64,000 nt of DNA from Chryseobacterium gallinarum. Its GTDB lineage: Bacteria > Bacteroidota > Bacteroidia > Flavobacteriales > Weeksellaceae. This document shows positions 16,630 to 25,475 of this stretch, in pieces (the first letter of the stretch is position 1; every line of letters starts with the position of its first letter). Below the pieces are notes generated by a model. That model had not been told where the DNA came from. It ran no database searches and saw only the letters and a program-made list of their open reading frames with translations. The position numbers and the translations under genes are program-made. Location of the stretch: assembly GCF_001021975.1 (NCBI RefSeq), contig NZ_CP009928.1, positions 2,170,001 through 2,234,000 of the forward strand. The letters are read 5' to 3'.

Positions 16630-16992
16630 TTGAGAATATTAATTTCCATATTTATCATTTTTACTGTTGCAATACGTCCCGTTTTGCCATTGATAAATTA
16701 TGTGGTTAATTATGATTATATCGTAAAAAACCTTTGTGAAAACAAAGATGTCCCACAGTCTACCTGTAAAGGGAAATGTTACGTAGGAAAAGAACTGGCC
16801 AAAACAGAAAAACAATCCAATACTTCCCAGACTATAAAAATTGCAGGGCTGGATGTCTTTTTATCCAATGAGATTCTGACATTTCCTGATCATAAAGAGC
16901 ATGAGCTTTTTGCTGAAGCTCCCGGCTCAGGCCACTTTAATTTCTCCTCTTCAGATTATTTTTCAAGGGTTTTCCATCCTCCATTGGCGTAA
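16630..16992 (+). CDS. Small single-pass Cys protein (CxGKCY family), copy 1
   Basis: This 120-residue protein starts at TTG. One N-terminal hydrophobic segment (residues 3-22) runs into LINYVVNYDYIVKNLCENKD. The cysteine motif CKGKCYVGKELAKTEK follows, and the tail ends FHPPLA. The paralog at 18945-19313 shares P-LPLV-YVVNYDYI, the LC-NK spacing, C-GKCY-KELAKT and a terminal F-PP motif. Three cysteines in a CENK-x(n)-CxGKC pattern could bind copper or form a redox centre. I do not know a named family. It heads a cluster of SCO, SOD, MbnP and MbnH genes, so a role in periplasmic copper handling is plausible but unproven. Confidence 0.7.
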   Translation: MRILISIFIIFTVAIRPVLPLINYVVNYDYIVKNLCENKDVPQSTCKGKCYVGKELAKTEKQSNTSQTIKIAGLDVFLSNEILTFPDHKEHELFAEAPGSGHFNFSSSDYFSRVFHPPLA

Positions 16993-17220
16993 AATTTATT
17001 TTAAACCAGGTTTTTAGTTTTTAAAGTGAAATCTTTTTGATTCTGCTTGTCTGAACTTTTTACTGTATCATTGTAAACTGGCGAGATCACTTAAGTACTA
17101 AGTAAAACTTTTGTGCCTTTGCGGGGTATACTGATAGGTTTAAACAGCTATTCTGCCAGGGATCAGAATATAATCGAAAGCCAAATTTATTTAACACATT
17201 CATTTCAATCATATCATAAA

Positions 17221-17493
17221 ATGAAATCTCCTTTTATTTTGATAGCCTTGCTGTCAATATCATTGTTTTCCTGTACAAAGGAAACTCCACAGGTAAAACA
17301 TAAAAGCAATATGAGTTCTTCCAGGGAAAACCTGGATATACAGGTCGTGAACGAAGAAGATCCTGTTTGCCATATGAAGACTGCCGGATTTCTAAAAGAT
17401 ACCGCAGTATACAAAGATAAAACCTACGGGTTCTGCAGCTCTTATTGTAAAGATGAATTTAAAAAAAATCCGGAAAACTATGCCCAAAAATAA
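17221..17493 (+). CDS. YHS-domain lipoprotein
   Basis: The ATG at 17221 is chosen because it gives a clean lipoprotein signal (MKSPFILIALLSISLFSC); the frame is open further upstream without a good signal. The mature 73 residues contain one YHS/TRASH-like domain: DPVCHMKTAGFLKDTAVY, then KTYGFCSSYCKDEFKKNPENY. The Cys at DPVCHM and the FCSSYC pair fit a metal-binding site. YHS domains occur in copper and heavy-metal proteins. The 3' end overlaps the SCO gene by 14 bp, so the two are translationally linked. A periplasmic copper-binding role fits the SCO partner. Confidence 0.85.
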   Translation: MKSPFILIALLSISLFSCTKETPQVKHKSNMSSSRENLDIQVVNEEDPVCHMKTAGFLKDTAVYKDKTYGFCSSYCKDEFKKNPENYAQK

Positions 17494-18157
17494 TAAGACG
17501 AATAACAAAAGCAAGCTGCTGATCCCGATTGCGGTTATTGCACTGCTTTTTCTGGGTATCGGGATAGGAATGGGATATTTTAAAAAGAATCTTTACACCG
17601 TAATGAAGGTTCCTGATTTTGAACTTACCGACCAGAATAATAAAAAGATTACCAATAAGGATATGTTGGGCAAGGTATACCTGGTAGAGTTCTTTTTTAG
17701 CAAGTGCCCTACGATTTGTCCGGTAATGAATACCAATATGAAAGCGATCCTCAGCCAGGTCAATGATCCCGGTTTCGGAATCATCTCTATCAGCATCGAT
17801 CCGGATAATGATACCCCGGAGACATTGAAAGAGCATGCCAAAAGAATCGGAGCATCTTCCCCAAACTGGCATTTCCTGACGGGCGACAGAGGGTATATTG
17901 GTAAGCTGGCCGACCAGTTCAACATCTACGTGGGAGATAAAGAAGATGAAAGCGAAAGCCTTAATCATAGTGGAATGATTGCCTTAGTAGATCAGAAAGG
18001 AAATATACGCTGCAGGTATAATAAGGAAAATATGCCCATTTTATATTATTCAGGGCTCAACTATGACGATCCGGAAGGAAAAACACCCAAACTGAACGGT
18101 AAATTTCATCCGGACCGGGAGATCCTGATTGAAGACATTAAAAAATTATTGAAGTAA
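17480..18157 (+). CDS. SCO1/SenC-family copper chaperone/thioredoxin-like protein
   Basis: This 225-residue protein starts at 17480, inside the end of the YHS gene. It has a single N-terminal TM anchor (LIPIAVIALLFLGIGIGMGY) and a periplasmic thioredoxin fold. The copper-binding motif is intact: Cys76 and Cys80 in KCPTICPVMN, and His163 in LNHSGMIALVD. The DPDNDTPETLKEHAKRIG segment is typical of the family. SCO proteins deliver copper to the CuA site of cytochrome oxidase or act as thiol reductants. Context (YHS, secreted SOD, MbnP/MbnH) supports copper handling in the periplasm. Confidence 0.93.
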   Translation: MPKNNKTNNKSKLLIPIAVIALLFLGIGIGMGYFKKNLYTVMKVPDFELTDQNNKKITNKDMLGKVYLVEFFFSKCPTICPVMNTNMKAILSQVNDPGFGIISISIDPDNDTPETLKEHAKRIGASSPNWHFLTGDRGYIGKLADQFNIYVGDKEDESESLNHSGMIALVDQKGNIRCRYNKENMPILYYSGLNYDDPEGKTPKLNGKFHPDREILIEDIKKLLK

Positions 18158-18265
18158 AGCAAGAAGAATGAAGGAAGCCGTATATCGGTAACTATTTCGG
18201 AGTCATACTTCCATTGTAAAATTTCATCTACACAAAATATTGTTTAACCATATACCCATACGTTT

Positions 18266-18940
18266 ATGAAGATTATGAAAATAGCTGCTTTAGGAGCAGT
18301 ACTGATGGCGCAGTTTACGCTTGCGCAGTTCACACAAACCCCTTTACCATATGCTTATAATGCATTGGAAGGTTCCATAGATGCCCAGACGATGGAGATT
18401 CACTATTCCAAACACGGGGCGGCTTATGCAAGTAACCTGAATAAAGCAATTGCCGGAACCCCACAGGAAAAACAGACACTCATTCAGATTCTGTCAGAAA
18501 CTTCAAAATTAAGCCCTGCAGTAAGAAATAATGCTGGAGGACATTTCAACCATGAACTTTTCTGGACAGTCCTTACGCCTGAAAAAAATACGCAGCCATC
18601 AGCAAAGCTGGCAAAAGCCATCAATGAAGCTTTTGGGAGTATGGAGGCTTTTAAGGAGAAAATGAGTAAGGCAGGTGCCGACCGTTTTGGTTCAGGATGG
18701 GCATGGCTTTCTGTGGATAAAAACGGAAAACTATTCGTTTCTTCAACACCGAACCAGGACAATCCTTTGATGGATATTGCAGAAGAGAAGGGAACCCCGG
18801 TTTTAGGAATTGACGTTTGGGAACATGCTTATTATCTGAAATATCAAAATAAAAGAGCAGATTATCTTACAGCGATCTGGAATGTTCTGAACTGGAAAGA
18901 AGTCAGCAGAAGATACGAAGACGCTTTAAGCAAAAAATAA
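18266..18940 (+). CDS. Exported Mn-type superoxide dismutase
   Basis: This 224-residue Fe/Mn superoxide dismutase has a signal peptide ([20 protein letters not shown]). Metal ligands are visible: His in [12 protein letters not shown], His in [10 protein letters not shown], and Asp and His in [11 protein letters not shown]. The GGH-NHE-FW context and the NQDNPLM segment, whose Gln is in the Mn-type position, point to manganese. In the gateway block one conserved His is replaced by Gly (KHG). It would remove superoxide in the periplasm or outside the cell, which makes sense beside copper proteins. The following small Cys gene starts 4 bp after its stop. Confidence 0.93.
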   Translation: MKIMKIAALGAVLMAQFTLAQFTQTPLPYAYNALEGSIDAQTMEIHYSKHGAAYASNLNKAIAGTPQEKQTLIQILSETSKLSPAVRNNAGGHFNHELFWTVLTPEKNTQPSAKLAKAINEAFGSMEAFKEKMSKAGADRFGSGWAWLSVDKNGKLFVSSTPNQDNPLMDIAEEKGTPVLGIDVWEHAYYLKYQNKRADYLTAIWNVLNWKEVSRRYEDALSKK

Positions 18941-18944
18941 ACTG

Positions 18945-19313
18945 ATGAAGTTACTTTACAGCATACTTTTTACTTTTTATATGGTGTTCAGGCCACTGGT
19001 ACCATTGGTGGAGTATGCTGTAAATTATGATTATATCAAAGATGTTTTATGTATCAACAAAAATAAGCCTGAACTTCATTGTAACGGAAAATGTTACCTG
19101 AGTAAAGAACTGGCCAAAACCAATGATACAGAATCTTTGCCATTGGGTAAGATTAAAAACTCAGGACAGAAGATCCTCGATACGTACATTCTTCCCGAAA
19201 TTACTGAAATTGTTTATTCTGAGAAAAACCTTTTTTTCAGTTTCAATTTTACCTATGAAACAGCCTATTCTTTCCTGTTTCTGAAACCTGTTTTCAAGCC
19301 GCCGGTTTTTTGA
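18945..19313 (+). CDS. Small single-pass Cys protein (CxGKCY family), copy 2
   Basis: This 122-residue paralog of the protein at 16630 has an N-terminal hydrophobic segment, then VEYAVNYDYIKDVLCINKNK, CNGKCYLSKELAKTND, and a final FLKPVFKPPVF. All three cysteines and the KELAKT block are conserved between the copies, while the C-terminal half has diverged, indicating an old duplication. It is coupled to the SOD gene by a 4-bp gap. No named family is recognised; the cysteine pattern and neighbours suggest metal or thiol chemistry outside the cytoplasm. Confidence 0.7.
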   Translation: MKLLYSILFTFYMVFRPLVPLVEYAVNYDYIKDVLCINKNKPELHCNGKCYLSKELAKTNDTESLPLGKIKNSGQKILDTYILPEITEIVYSEKNLFFSFNFTYETAYSFLFLKPVFKPPVF

Positions 19314-19467
19314 GCTGCATACAGCACTATAGCCACCACTACAAAAAATTATAAGCTCGTTATCAGTATTATTTTTTGTCTGGGATGGTTAAAATGAATG
19401 TTTTCATAAGACATTCAAAGCAATTCTATTGCTTGTATTCAAATTGTATCAACTTAAAAAATCAACA

Positions 19468-20295
19468 ATGAAAATCTATAAATTTTTATCATTATTCTTT
19501 ATTGCCTTTACTGTATTGTCTTTTTCATCTTGCGGAAGCAGGGATGAAGATAATCCCCAAGATACCACTCCCGGAACTCTCCAGATTAAATTTGAGAACG
19601 GATTTAACAACCTGGGAGATATTGTTTTAAACCAGACGACCCAAATCTCTTCCCAGGGACAAAAACATAACTTTTCCACTTTAAAATACATAATCAGCAA
19701 TATCACTCTGATTGACGAAGCAGGAAAAGAATTCAGATACAATGAAAATAATCCTGATAAAGGAGCCTTTATTATTGATCAGGCAGACGCTGTAGCGGGA
19801 ATTGTTTACCTGAATTTAAACGAAATCCCCCAAAATAATTATAAGAAAATAAAATTCGGATTGGGAATCAGCCAAAATGCTTATTTATTGGGACAAGGCG
19901 GACAGGCGGAATTCTGGAACAGAGCCAAGCAAAAAGGGATGTCATGGTCCTGGGCGGCAGGATATGTTTTTGTAAAGCTGGAAGGCAAGTACGGAACAGG
20001 TTCGGCAACTACAGAATACATGAATCATACAGGGAATATGGGGAACGTAAAAGCCAATGACACTCCCGATCTGTACAGGGAAATTACTCTGAATCTTCCG
20101 ACAACCGCAAGGGTAAATGGAAGGATCAGGCCTTCTATTCATATTCTTGCAGATCTTAATCAATTCCTGAGCGGAGAAAAACCTTTGATTTTAAACACTG
20201 CTAATGCAATGATGATGGGCTCAAGTTCTCATCTGGTAGATGTTACCAACAACCTCACCAAAATGTTTAAAGTAGACCACGTACACAATGATTAA
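19468..20295 (+). CDS. MbnP-family copper-binding lipoprotein
   Basis: The ATG at 19468 gives a lipoprotein signal (FIAFTVLSFSSC); an upstream TTG at 19429 would bury it. The 275-residue product matches the MbnP family: LQIKFENGFNNLGDIVLN, KYIISNITLIDEAGKEF, NYKKIKFGLGIS, and the diagnostic GMSWSWAAGYVFVKLEGKYG tryptophan segment. It ends with a KVDHVHND copper-ligand-like tail. In methanotrophs MbnP binds copper through a kynurenine made by MbnH from a tryptophan. Here the gene overlaps the mbnH-like gene by 8 bp. The chemistry is established for other members, not for this one. Confidence 0.88.
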   Translation: MKIYKFLSLFFIAFTVLSFSSCGSRDEDNPQDTTPGTLQIKFENGFNNLGDIVLNQTTQISSQGQKHNFSTLKYIISNITLIDEAGKEFRYNENNPDKGAFIIDQADAVAGIVYLNLNEIPQNNYKKIKFGLGISQNAYLLGQGGQAEFWNRAKQKGMSWSWAAGYVFVKLEGKYGTGSATTEYMNHTGNMGNVKANDTPDLYREITLNLPTTARVNGRIRPSIHILADLNQFLSGEKPLILNTANAMMMGSSSHLVDVTNNLTKMFKVDHVHND

Positions 20296-21337
20296 TTTTT
20301 TGCTGAAGACGATCCTGCTTCCGGCAGGCTTGCTGTTGAGTTGTATGTCCTGTTCAGGAGAGGTGATAGAGCCATTGGAAAAAGACGAAGCCTACTACCT
20401 GACATCTCCATTCTATTTTCCGCCCATGACGTATAATACACCTGATAATCCGGTTACCAGGAATGGAGTGGAACTGGGAAGGAATTTATTTTATGAAGGA
20501 AGACTCTCCCGGAATAATACCATCTCCTGTGGCTTTTGCCATATTCAGGAAAATGCTTTTACCCATCATGGGCACACGGTAAGCCATGGGGTAGATGACA
20601 GGATCGGTATCAGAAATGCACCTCCCATCCAGAATATGGCATTTCTGAAAAGATATATGTGGGACGGTGTGATTCATAATCTGAATGAACAGCCGATTAT
20701 CCCGATTACAGATGTTAATGAAATGGATAGCTCAATGCCGGATGCTATTTCGAAAATTAAAAATGACCCCAAATATAAAAGGCTTTTCAAAGCTGCTTAT
20801 GGAGATGAAAATATAACCGGAGAAAGAGTTTTGAAAGCATTGTCCCAGTTTATGGCCTCCATGATTTCAGCTGACTCAAAATATGACCGGTTCAGGCAGG
20901 GAAAAGAAAAACTGACATCAGAAGAATCACAGGGAATGGCATTATTTAATCAGAAATGTGCCTCGTGCCATAGTGGTGAGCTGTTTACAGACGAAAGTTT
21001 CAGGAATACAGGAATGTATTATAACAATCAGTTTAAAGATGCGGGACGATACAGGGTAACCCTGGATCAGAATGACTGGATGAAATTCAGAGTGCCAAGT
21101 TTAAGAAATGTTGAATATACTGCTCCCTATATGCATGACGGAAGATTCTATACGCTGGAAGCTGTGCTCAATTTTTATACAGATAGTGTTGAAGATAATC
21201 CTAATCTTGATCCCGCACTTAAGCAGAACAACCATGTCGGAATTGAAATGAACAATCAGGAAAAACAATTTATTATTGCCTTCCTGAAAACTTTATCCGA
21301 CAAGAATTTTACTTCAGATCCAAAATTTGCAGAATAA
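20288..21337 (+). CDS. MbnH/MauG-like di-haem cytochrome c peroxidase family lipoprotein
   Basis: This 349-residue protein has a lipoprotein-type signal (LLPAGLLLSCMSC) and two c-type haem sites, Cys81-Cys84-His85 (CGFCH) and Cys224-Cys227-His228 (CASCH). Other family blocks include GVELGRNLFYEGRLS, DDRIGIRNAPPIQN, RYMWDGVIHNLNEQ and YTAPYMHDGRFYTLEAVL. These place it in the bacterial cytochrome c peroxidase/MauG superfamily. Overlap with the MbnP gene strongly suggests the MbnH subgroup, which oxidises a Trp of MbnP. It would act in the periplasm with haems inserted by the Ccm/Ccs machinery. Confidence 0.92.
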   Translation: MINFLLKTILLPAGLLLSCMSCSGEVIEPLEKDEAYYLTSPFYFPPMTYNTPDNPVTRNGVELGRNLFYEGRLSRNNTISCGFCHIQENAFTHHGHTVSHGVDDRIGIRNAPPIQNMAFLKRYMWDGVIHNLNEQPIIPITDVNEMDSSMPDAISKIKNDPKYKRLFKAAYGDENITGERVLKALSQFMASMISADSKYDRFRQGKEKLTSEESQGMALFNQKCASCHSGELFTDESFRNTGMYYNNQFKDAGRYRVTLDQNDWMKFRVPSLRNVEYTAPYMHDGRFYTLEAVLNFYTDSVEDNPNLDPALKQNNHVGIEMNNQEKQFIIAFLKTLSDKNFTSDPKFAE

Positions 21338-21350
21338 TTTACATATAGAC

Positions 21351-22298
21351 ATGAAGAAGATCATTATAATTCTAAGTCTGATAGTATTTACGGTACATCA
21401 GGCAAAAGCTGTCGAAGACAGTGCTTATATTGCCCGGAATAATTTTAATTACTTTAATTTTTATGACGACTGTGATGCCTGTGGCTGTGCAGCCGGAAAC
21501 GGTTCATCCGGCTTTGAATCGCTGCTGAATCCACAATTTATAGGGATTAAATATTTTGCACAACATTATAAGGCAAAAGAAAATTTATTTGTAAAGGACC
21601 TGACACAGGATCAGTATTTTAATACCCTACAGCTTTGGGGTAAAATTCCTCTGACAAAAAAGGTAAGTGTCTATGCGAGTCTTCCATACCACTTCCATGA
21701 GAAAAAAACAATGCAGGGAGATATCAGGATCAGTGGAATCGGGGACTTGAACCTGATGGGAATCTATCAGATTCTTAATTCAAAAAACAGTTTCCATCAG
21801 TTGAGTGGAGGTCTGGGGATAAAGATTCCTCTCGGGAAATTTGATGAAAAAGGAATTTCCGGGGTGAATCCGAGTTTTCAATTGGGAACAGGCAGTTGGG
21901 ATTATCAGGCAGTTTTGAACTATAAATTTCAAAAAAATAAAATTGCCGTTCTGGTCAATACCGATTATACCGTTAAAACTGAAAACAGGAAAAATTACCG
22001 CTTTGGCAACCAGTGGAATTATGCCGCTACAGGGTTTTACCAGATTACAGGTAATGAAAAATCAGTTTTTTCAGCCAAAACAGGCCTGCAGGGAGAGATA
22101 TATGCAGGGAACAAACAATTTGATGAAGAATTGCCCAATACTGCCGGAAGTGCATTATATGCAAAACTGGGATTTGAAACTTCTTATAAAAAATTGAGCC
22201 TGGGAAGTGAAATCATGCTTCCGGTATATACCCGTCTTGCCGGAGGGGATATTGAAGCGAGATCAAGATTCAGTATCTTCCTGAATATTGGTATTTAA
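21351..22298 (+). CDS. Outer-membrane beta-barrel, transporter-like, with N-terminal Cys cluster
   Basis: The ATG at 21351 gives a signal peptide ending at HQAKA; an upstream TTG (21327) overlaps the mbnH-like stop and is less likely. After the signal is a polar segment with an acidic cysteine cluster (YDDCDACGCAAGNGSSGFE). The remaining ~260 residues alternate as amphipathic beta strands (LNPQFIGIKYFAQHY, KVSVYASLPYHFHEK, GIGDLNLMGIYQIL) and end with a strand (FSIFLNIGI), as in outer-membrane porins annotated as putative transporters. It is the last gene of the island, followed by a terminator. A role in copper passage is inferred from context only. Confidence 0.72.
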   Translation: MKKIIIILSLIVFTVHQAKAVEDSAYIARNNFNYFNFYDDCDACGCAAGNGSSGFESLLNPQFIGIKYFAQHYKAKENLFVKDLTQDQYFNTLQLWGKIPLTKKVSVYASLPYHFHEKKTMQGDIRISGIGDLNLMGIYQILNSKNSFHQLSGGLGIKIPLGKFDEKGISGVNPSFQLGTGSWDYQAVLNYKFQKNKIAVLVNTDYTVKTENRKNYRFGNQWNYAATGFYQITGNEKSVFSAKTGLQGEIYAGNKQFDEELPNTAGSALYAKLGFETSYKKLSLGSEIMLPVYTRLAGGDIEARSRFSIFLNIGI

Positions 22299-22305
22299 AA
22301 ACATG

Positions 22306-22333
22306 AAGCTGTCTCATTGAGGCAGCTTTTTTT
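22306..22333 (+). terminator. Rho-independent terminator
   Basis: AAGCTGTCTC and GGCAGCTT form a stem around ATTGA, and a run of T follows, 8 bp after the stop of the barrel gene. Confidence 0.85.
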
Positions 22334-22829
22334 ACATCAGAAATTTTTCCGGCATAGTGAATTTCAAGGCTTGGATAAGCTAATCGGTTTTTTTCTATGC
22401 TATAAATGTAAAAATGACCTCGGAGTAATGTATTTATTTTTTGTCTGGTTTTAAAATAATTCAATACTGTTTCTGTTTATTTTTTAAATTGATTGTATAC
22501 TTTAATGGGAATATAAATGAATATTATCTTGTAATTGTCTGTTTTGTTTTAAAAAAAATATATAAAATTAATTTCTCTTAAGGGAGTGGGAAATGGATTT
22601 TTTTAAGTTCCATTAAAAAGATAAATAGCAACGTATAATTCCTGTTTAAAGGATTTTATTTTGCGTGTAGTAGGTTTGTGATCTCTGTTAGTGGGAGAAA
22701 TAAATTAATATGTTGTATCTGTGTATTAGCATGTGTTTAATAGAGTATGATCTATGTGGCAAAAATGATGTAGGGCTCTTTAAGGTAAATTACTGTTGGA
22801 TATGGTAGTTTTGCCTCAAAATAATACAA
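22334..22829. other. A/T-rich gap without a gene
   Basis: About 495 bp with no convincing reading frame on either strand. TAGTTTTG at 22806-22813, a -7-type box, is the best promoter candidate for the gene at 22830. Nothing else is recognised. Confidence 0.5.
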
Positions 22830-24449
22830 ATGGGAAACAAAAAAAATTATTTATTATTGATGGTGTTCTTTATGAATACCGTTTTTTCTCAAGTGGGAAT
22901 AGGCACTGCTAATCCCAGAGGAGCTTTGGATGTTAATAAGGGGACGGCAAACAATATGGGGCTGGTCCTTCCTACGAATGCAGACCCGAAAAACCTTGTC
23001 AACCCGATGGGTGGCGATGTGGCAATAGGTACTATTATGTATGATTCTACCTTAAGCTGTGTACGGGTATTTAAACCTACAGGATGGTCAAATTGTTTAT
23101 GTGACCAATGCGGCCCGACACCGGGGTTTACGTTAGATTGTTCCAGCGGAGCACTTTCCGGAACTTTTACAGCAGGTATGGCAGGAGCCGGTTCTAAAGT
23201 AATTAATTATACTAACGCAACCGGTCAGTCCTACGGTGCGATTTCGATTGCTTCCACAGGCGTAACCGGTCTTACAGCCACCGCACCGGCAGGAACCCTG
23301 GTTACCGGAAACGGAAGTTTGACACTTGCCATTACAGGAACTCCTTCTTCATCAGGTACTGCCAGTTTTGCCGTAACAATTGCCGGACAAACGTGTACTT
23401 TTAATGTGCAGGTAAATGGGAGCTCACCTTCGTTTACCCTGGATTGCGCGAGCGGGGCTGTTTCCGGGACATTTGCAGCGGGTACACCAGCCAGCGGGTC
23501 TAAAGTAATCAATTATACTAATGCAACAGGCCAGTCCTATGGTACTATTTCAGTTGCTTCCACGGGAGTAACAGGACTTACCGCTACAGCACCGGCTGGA
23601 ACACTGGCTAACGGAAATGGAAGTATTACTCTTGCTATTACAGGAACCCCTTCTGCTGCAGGAACCGCAAACTTTACATTGAACCTTGCCGGACAGACTT
23701 GTACATTCAGTGTTACTATTCAATCTTCATTAAGGACTATCAGAGTATTAAGTTTTATTCCAGATTCATGGAATGCGAATTTATCCAACGGGGTTTATTC
23801 CCAGGTAGCAAGAGCCAAGATGAATAATCCTGCTAATTTTGGTCCGTTTGGAACGGTGAAAGTAGCTAATTTTTCTTATTCCACAATTAATGTAAGTTCT
23901 GCCTCTGCTGCAGAGATAGGAGCAGCAATTGATAATGCTGATATTGTATGGATCGGATATATTGCTACAGGTTATTTACCGGAAAACTCAGACAAAAGAC
24001 AGATTCTGGAGCAAAAAATTGCAGATAAAAAGAAATTTTTCTTTATAGGAAATGATAATTATAATGGTAGCTTTTTCCCGGCCAAAACCTCTTTCGCAGG
24101 TAGCACTTATGATTACTTTGAGTTTGGAACACGTCAGATTTTTATAATAGGCGGAGGGCTTGCTAACGGAATCTTCGGTAATGTTTCACCTGGAGCTACC
24201 ATACAACAGAGCCGTGCTATAGGAAAAATGACACAATATTCTGGAACACCATTCCTCAGGAACCCTGACGGAAGTGTAAATGCGGTAGAAGGAGATAACT
24301 ACGTGATTGTAGGAGATACAAACTGGTATACTTCAAACGAAACGACAGATGGCTTTTACAATGGAACGCCAAGCTGTAGTGAAAATAATTCTTCAATTAT
24401 ATTCTGTAATATAGTTGAAAAGGGAGTTAAATATATTCTGGCCCACTAA
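22830..24449 (+). CDS. Large secreted protein with two 102-residue repeats
   Basis: This 539-residue protein has a signal peptide ending at TVFSQ. Residues 21-95 resemble the head of Bacteroidota surface proteins (VGIGTANPRGALDVNKG, GTIMYDSTLSCVRVF) and hold a CLCDQC cluster. Two tandem copies follow (residues ~100-201 and ~202-303), each starting FTLDC and containing GSKVINYTNATGQSYG, STGVTGLTATAPAGTL and AGQTCTFNV, with two cysteines per repeat. The C-terminal ~235 residues (from LRTIRVLSFIPDSWN) form an unrelated globular domain with a Rossmann-like pattern (ADIVWIGYI, KKFFFIGND). No T9SS sorting tail is seen. It is a single gene with its own terminator; function unknown. Confidence 0.78.
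   Translation: MGNKKNYLLLMVFFMNTVFSQVGIGTANPRGALDVNKGTANNMGLVLPTNADPKNLVNPMGGDVAIGTIMYDSTLSCVRVFKPTGWSNCLCDQCGPTPGFTLDCSSGALSGTFTAGMAGAGSKVINYTNATGQSYGAISIASTGVTGLTATAPAGTLVTGNGSLTLAITGTPSSSGTASFAVTIAGQTCTFNVQVNGSSPSFTLDCASGAVSGTFAAGTPASGSKVINYTNATGQSYGTISVASTGVTGLTATAPAGTLANGNGSITLAITGTPSAAGTANFTLNLAGQTCTFSVTIQSSLRTIRVLSFIPDSWNANLSNGVYSQVARAKMNNPANFGPFGTVKVANFSYSTINVSSASAAEIGAAIDNADIVWIGYIATGYLPENSDKRQILEQKIADKKKFFFIGNDNYNGSFFPAKTSFAGSTYDYFEFGTRQIFIIGGGLANGIFGNVSPGATIQQSRAIGKMTQYSGTPFLRNPDGSVNAVEGDNYVIVGDTNWYTSNETTDGFYNGTPSCSENNSSIIFCNIVEKGVKYILAH
23127..23738 (+). repeat. Tandem 306-bp coding repeat
   Basis: Two units start at 23127 and 23433. They stay highly similar in protein and recognisably similar in DNA, with synonymous differences throughout, so the duplication is not recent. 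Confidence 0.8.
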
Positions 24450-24497
24450 ATACTATATTTATTATTGTTAAAAAAGGTATTAAAGCAATTTAAAGGA

Positions 24498-24526
24498 AAC
24501 CGCTTCTACTTATGAAGCGGTTTTTT
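24498..24526 (+). terminator. Rho-independent terminator
   Basis: AACCGCTTC and GAAGCGGTT form a 9-bp stem around TACTTAT, followed by six T. Confidence 0.9.
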
Positions 24527-24604
24527 CTATTTGATTTAAAATTGAGCCGGGTTATAAAATTTTCAGGTTCCGCTGATGAAAGGTACCATAAGACGGAATA
24601 AAAT

Positions 24605-24636
24605 AGCTCAGGCAGGCCGAGAGGCCTGCCTGAGCT
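24605..24636 (-). terminator. Terminator hairpin of family member B
   Basis: A 14-bp perfect stem (AGCTCAGGCAGGCC) surrounds a GAGA loop, 17 bp beyond the stop of the minus-strand gene. The minus-strand tail is only moderately T-rich. Confidence 0.75.
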
Positions 24637-24652
24637 TTATCTGACATATAAT

Positions 24653-25441
24653 TTATTTAATCATGACCTTTTGTGAGTAAGATTTCCCTTCTTTAGTCTG
24701 AAGTGTCATAATGTATACTCCTTCCGGTTGATTGGTTTCAAATGTATTGGATTGTAGTTTGGTTCTAAATACTTCTTTTCCTGAAGTATTGACTAAGGTT
24801 ACCTCTGAGCCTGCTAACGGAAGATCTCCCCCGATCGTTACCTGTCCATTTTTGCTATGAGCCATGAAGCTGATATAAGGATCTTTATACTGGTAAGCAT
24901 AGTAAAGTCTAAGGGCTCCGTTTACGCTAAGCAATCCTCCATTCAGGTTAATTTTAATACGGTCATAGGGTTTGTTCATTGTAAATTCAATTTCACCTTT
25001 GCTTGGATCGCTGCCTCCTAGCTTGATATTATTGGAATCAAGGTATTGGTAATCATTGTTGGAGACGTTACCATTAAACGTTTCTATTGAAATACTGCTT
25101 GCTATCTGTGCTGCAAGCATTGTTTTGTCAGCACCGAAACCAATGACAAGTTTATTTGTACCGGCAGCGACATTAGTTTGAGGGAAAATCAATGTTTGTT
25201 CCGTTCTTGCGATAAGTCCCACGGAAACTTCCAGGGTAGAGTAAGTGATTTCATTACCATCTACGGCATTATCCGGATTCAGAACACCACAACCCAGACA
25301 AATACCCACTACCTGGTTGGTTTGGCTGGTTGCATAGATTTTGGTGATTTGTGCAAAAGACAGTGAAGTCATCAGGAGCATCGATGAAGCCAATACTACT
25401 GTTTTCTTCATAAACTGGCTTGCTAATAAATTTGCTTTCAT
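24653..25441 (-). CDS. T9SS-secreted CxxC family protein, member B (no LamG)
   Basis: The ATG at 25441 is chosen because it follows the shared leader and gives a signal peptide ending at SLSFAQ; the frame continues upstream to 25486. The 262-residue protein has only the N-domain (IYATSQTNQVVGICLGCGV, NEITYSTLEVSVGL, NKPYDRIKINLNGG, RLYYAYQY) joined directly to a T9SS type A sorting domain (QVTIGGDLPLAGSEVTLVN, QPEGVYIMTLQTKEG). It lacks the LamG-like domain of members A, C and D, so it is the minimal form of the family. Function unknown; surface exposure is expected. Confidence 0.82.
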   Translation of the reverse strand: MKANLLASQFMKKTVVLASSMLLMTSLSFAQITKIYATSQTNQVVGICLGCGVLNPDNAVDGNEITYSTLEVSVGLIARTEQTLIFPQTNVAAGTNKLVIGFGADKTMLAAQIASSISIETFNGNVSNNDYQYLDSNNIKLGGSDPSKGEIEFTMNKPYDRIKINLNGGLLSVNGALRLYYAYQYKDPYISFMAHSKNGQVTIGGDLPLAGSEVTLVNTSGKEVFRTKLQSNTFETNQPEGVYIMTLQTKEGKSYSQKVMIK

Positions 25442-25475
25442 ATGTTTAAAATTTAGTTTTCTGGTTTTATTTTTA

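Noticed and set aside
23127..23738. CRISPR-like repeat array
   Set aside because: The repeats are 306 bp, in frame and coding, with no short spacers. No CRISPR array is seen elsewhere.
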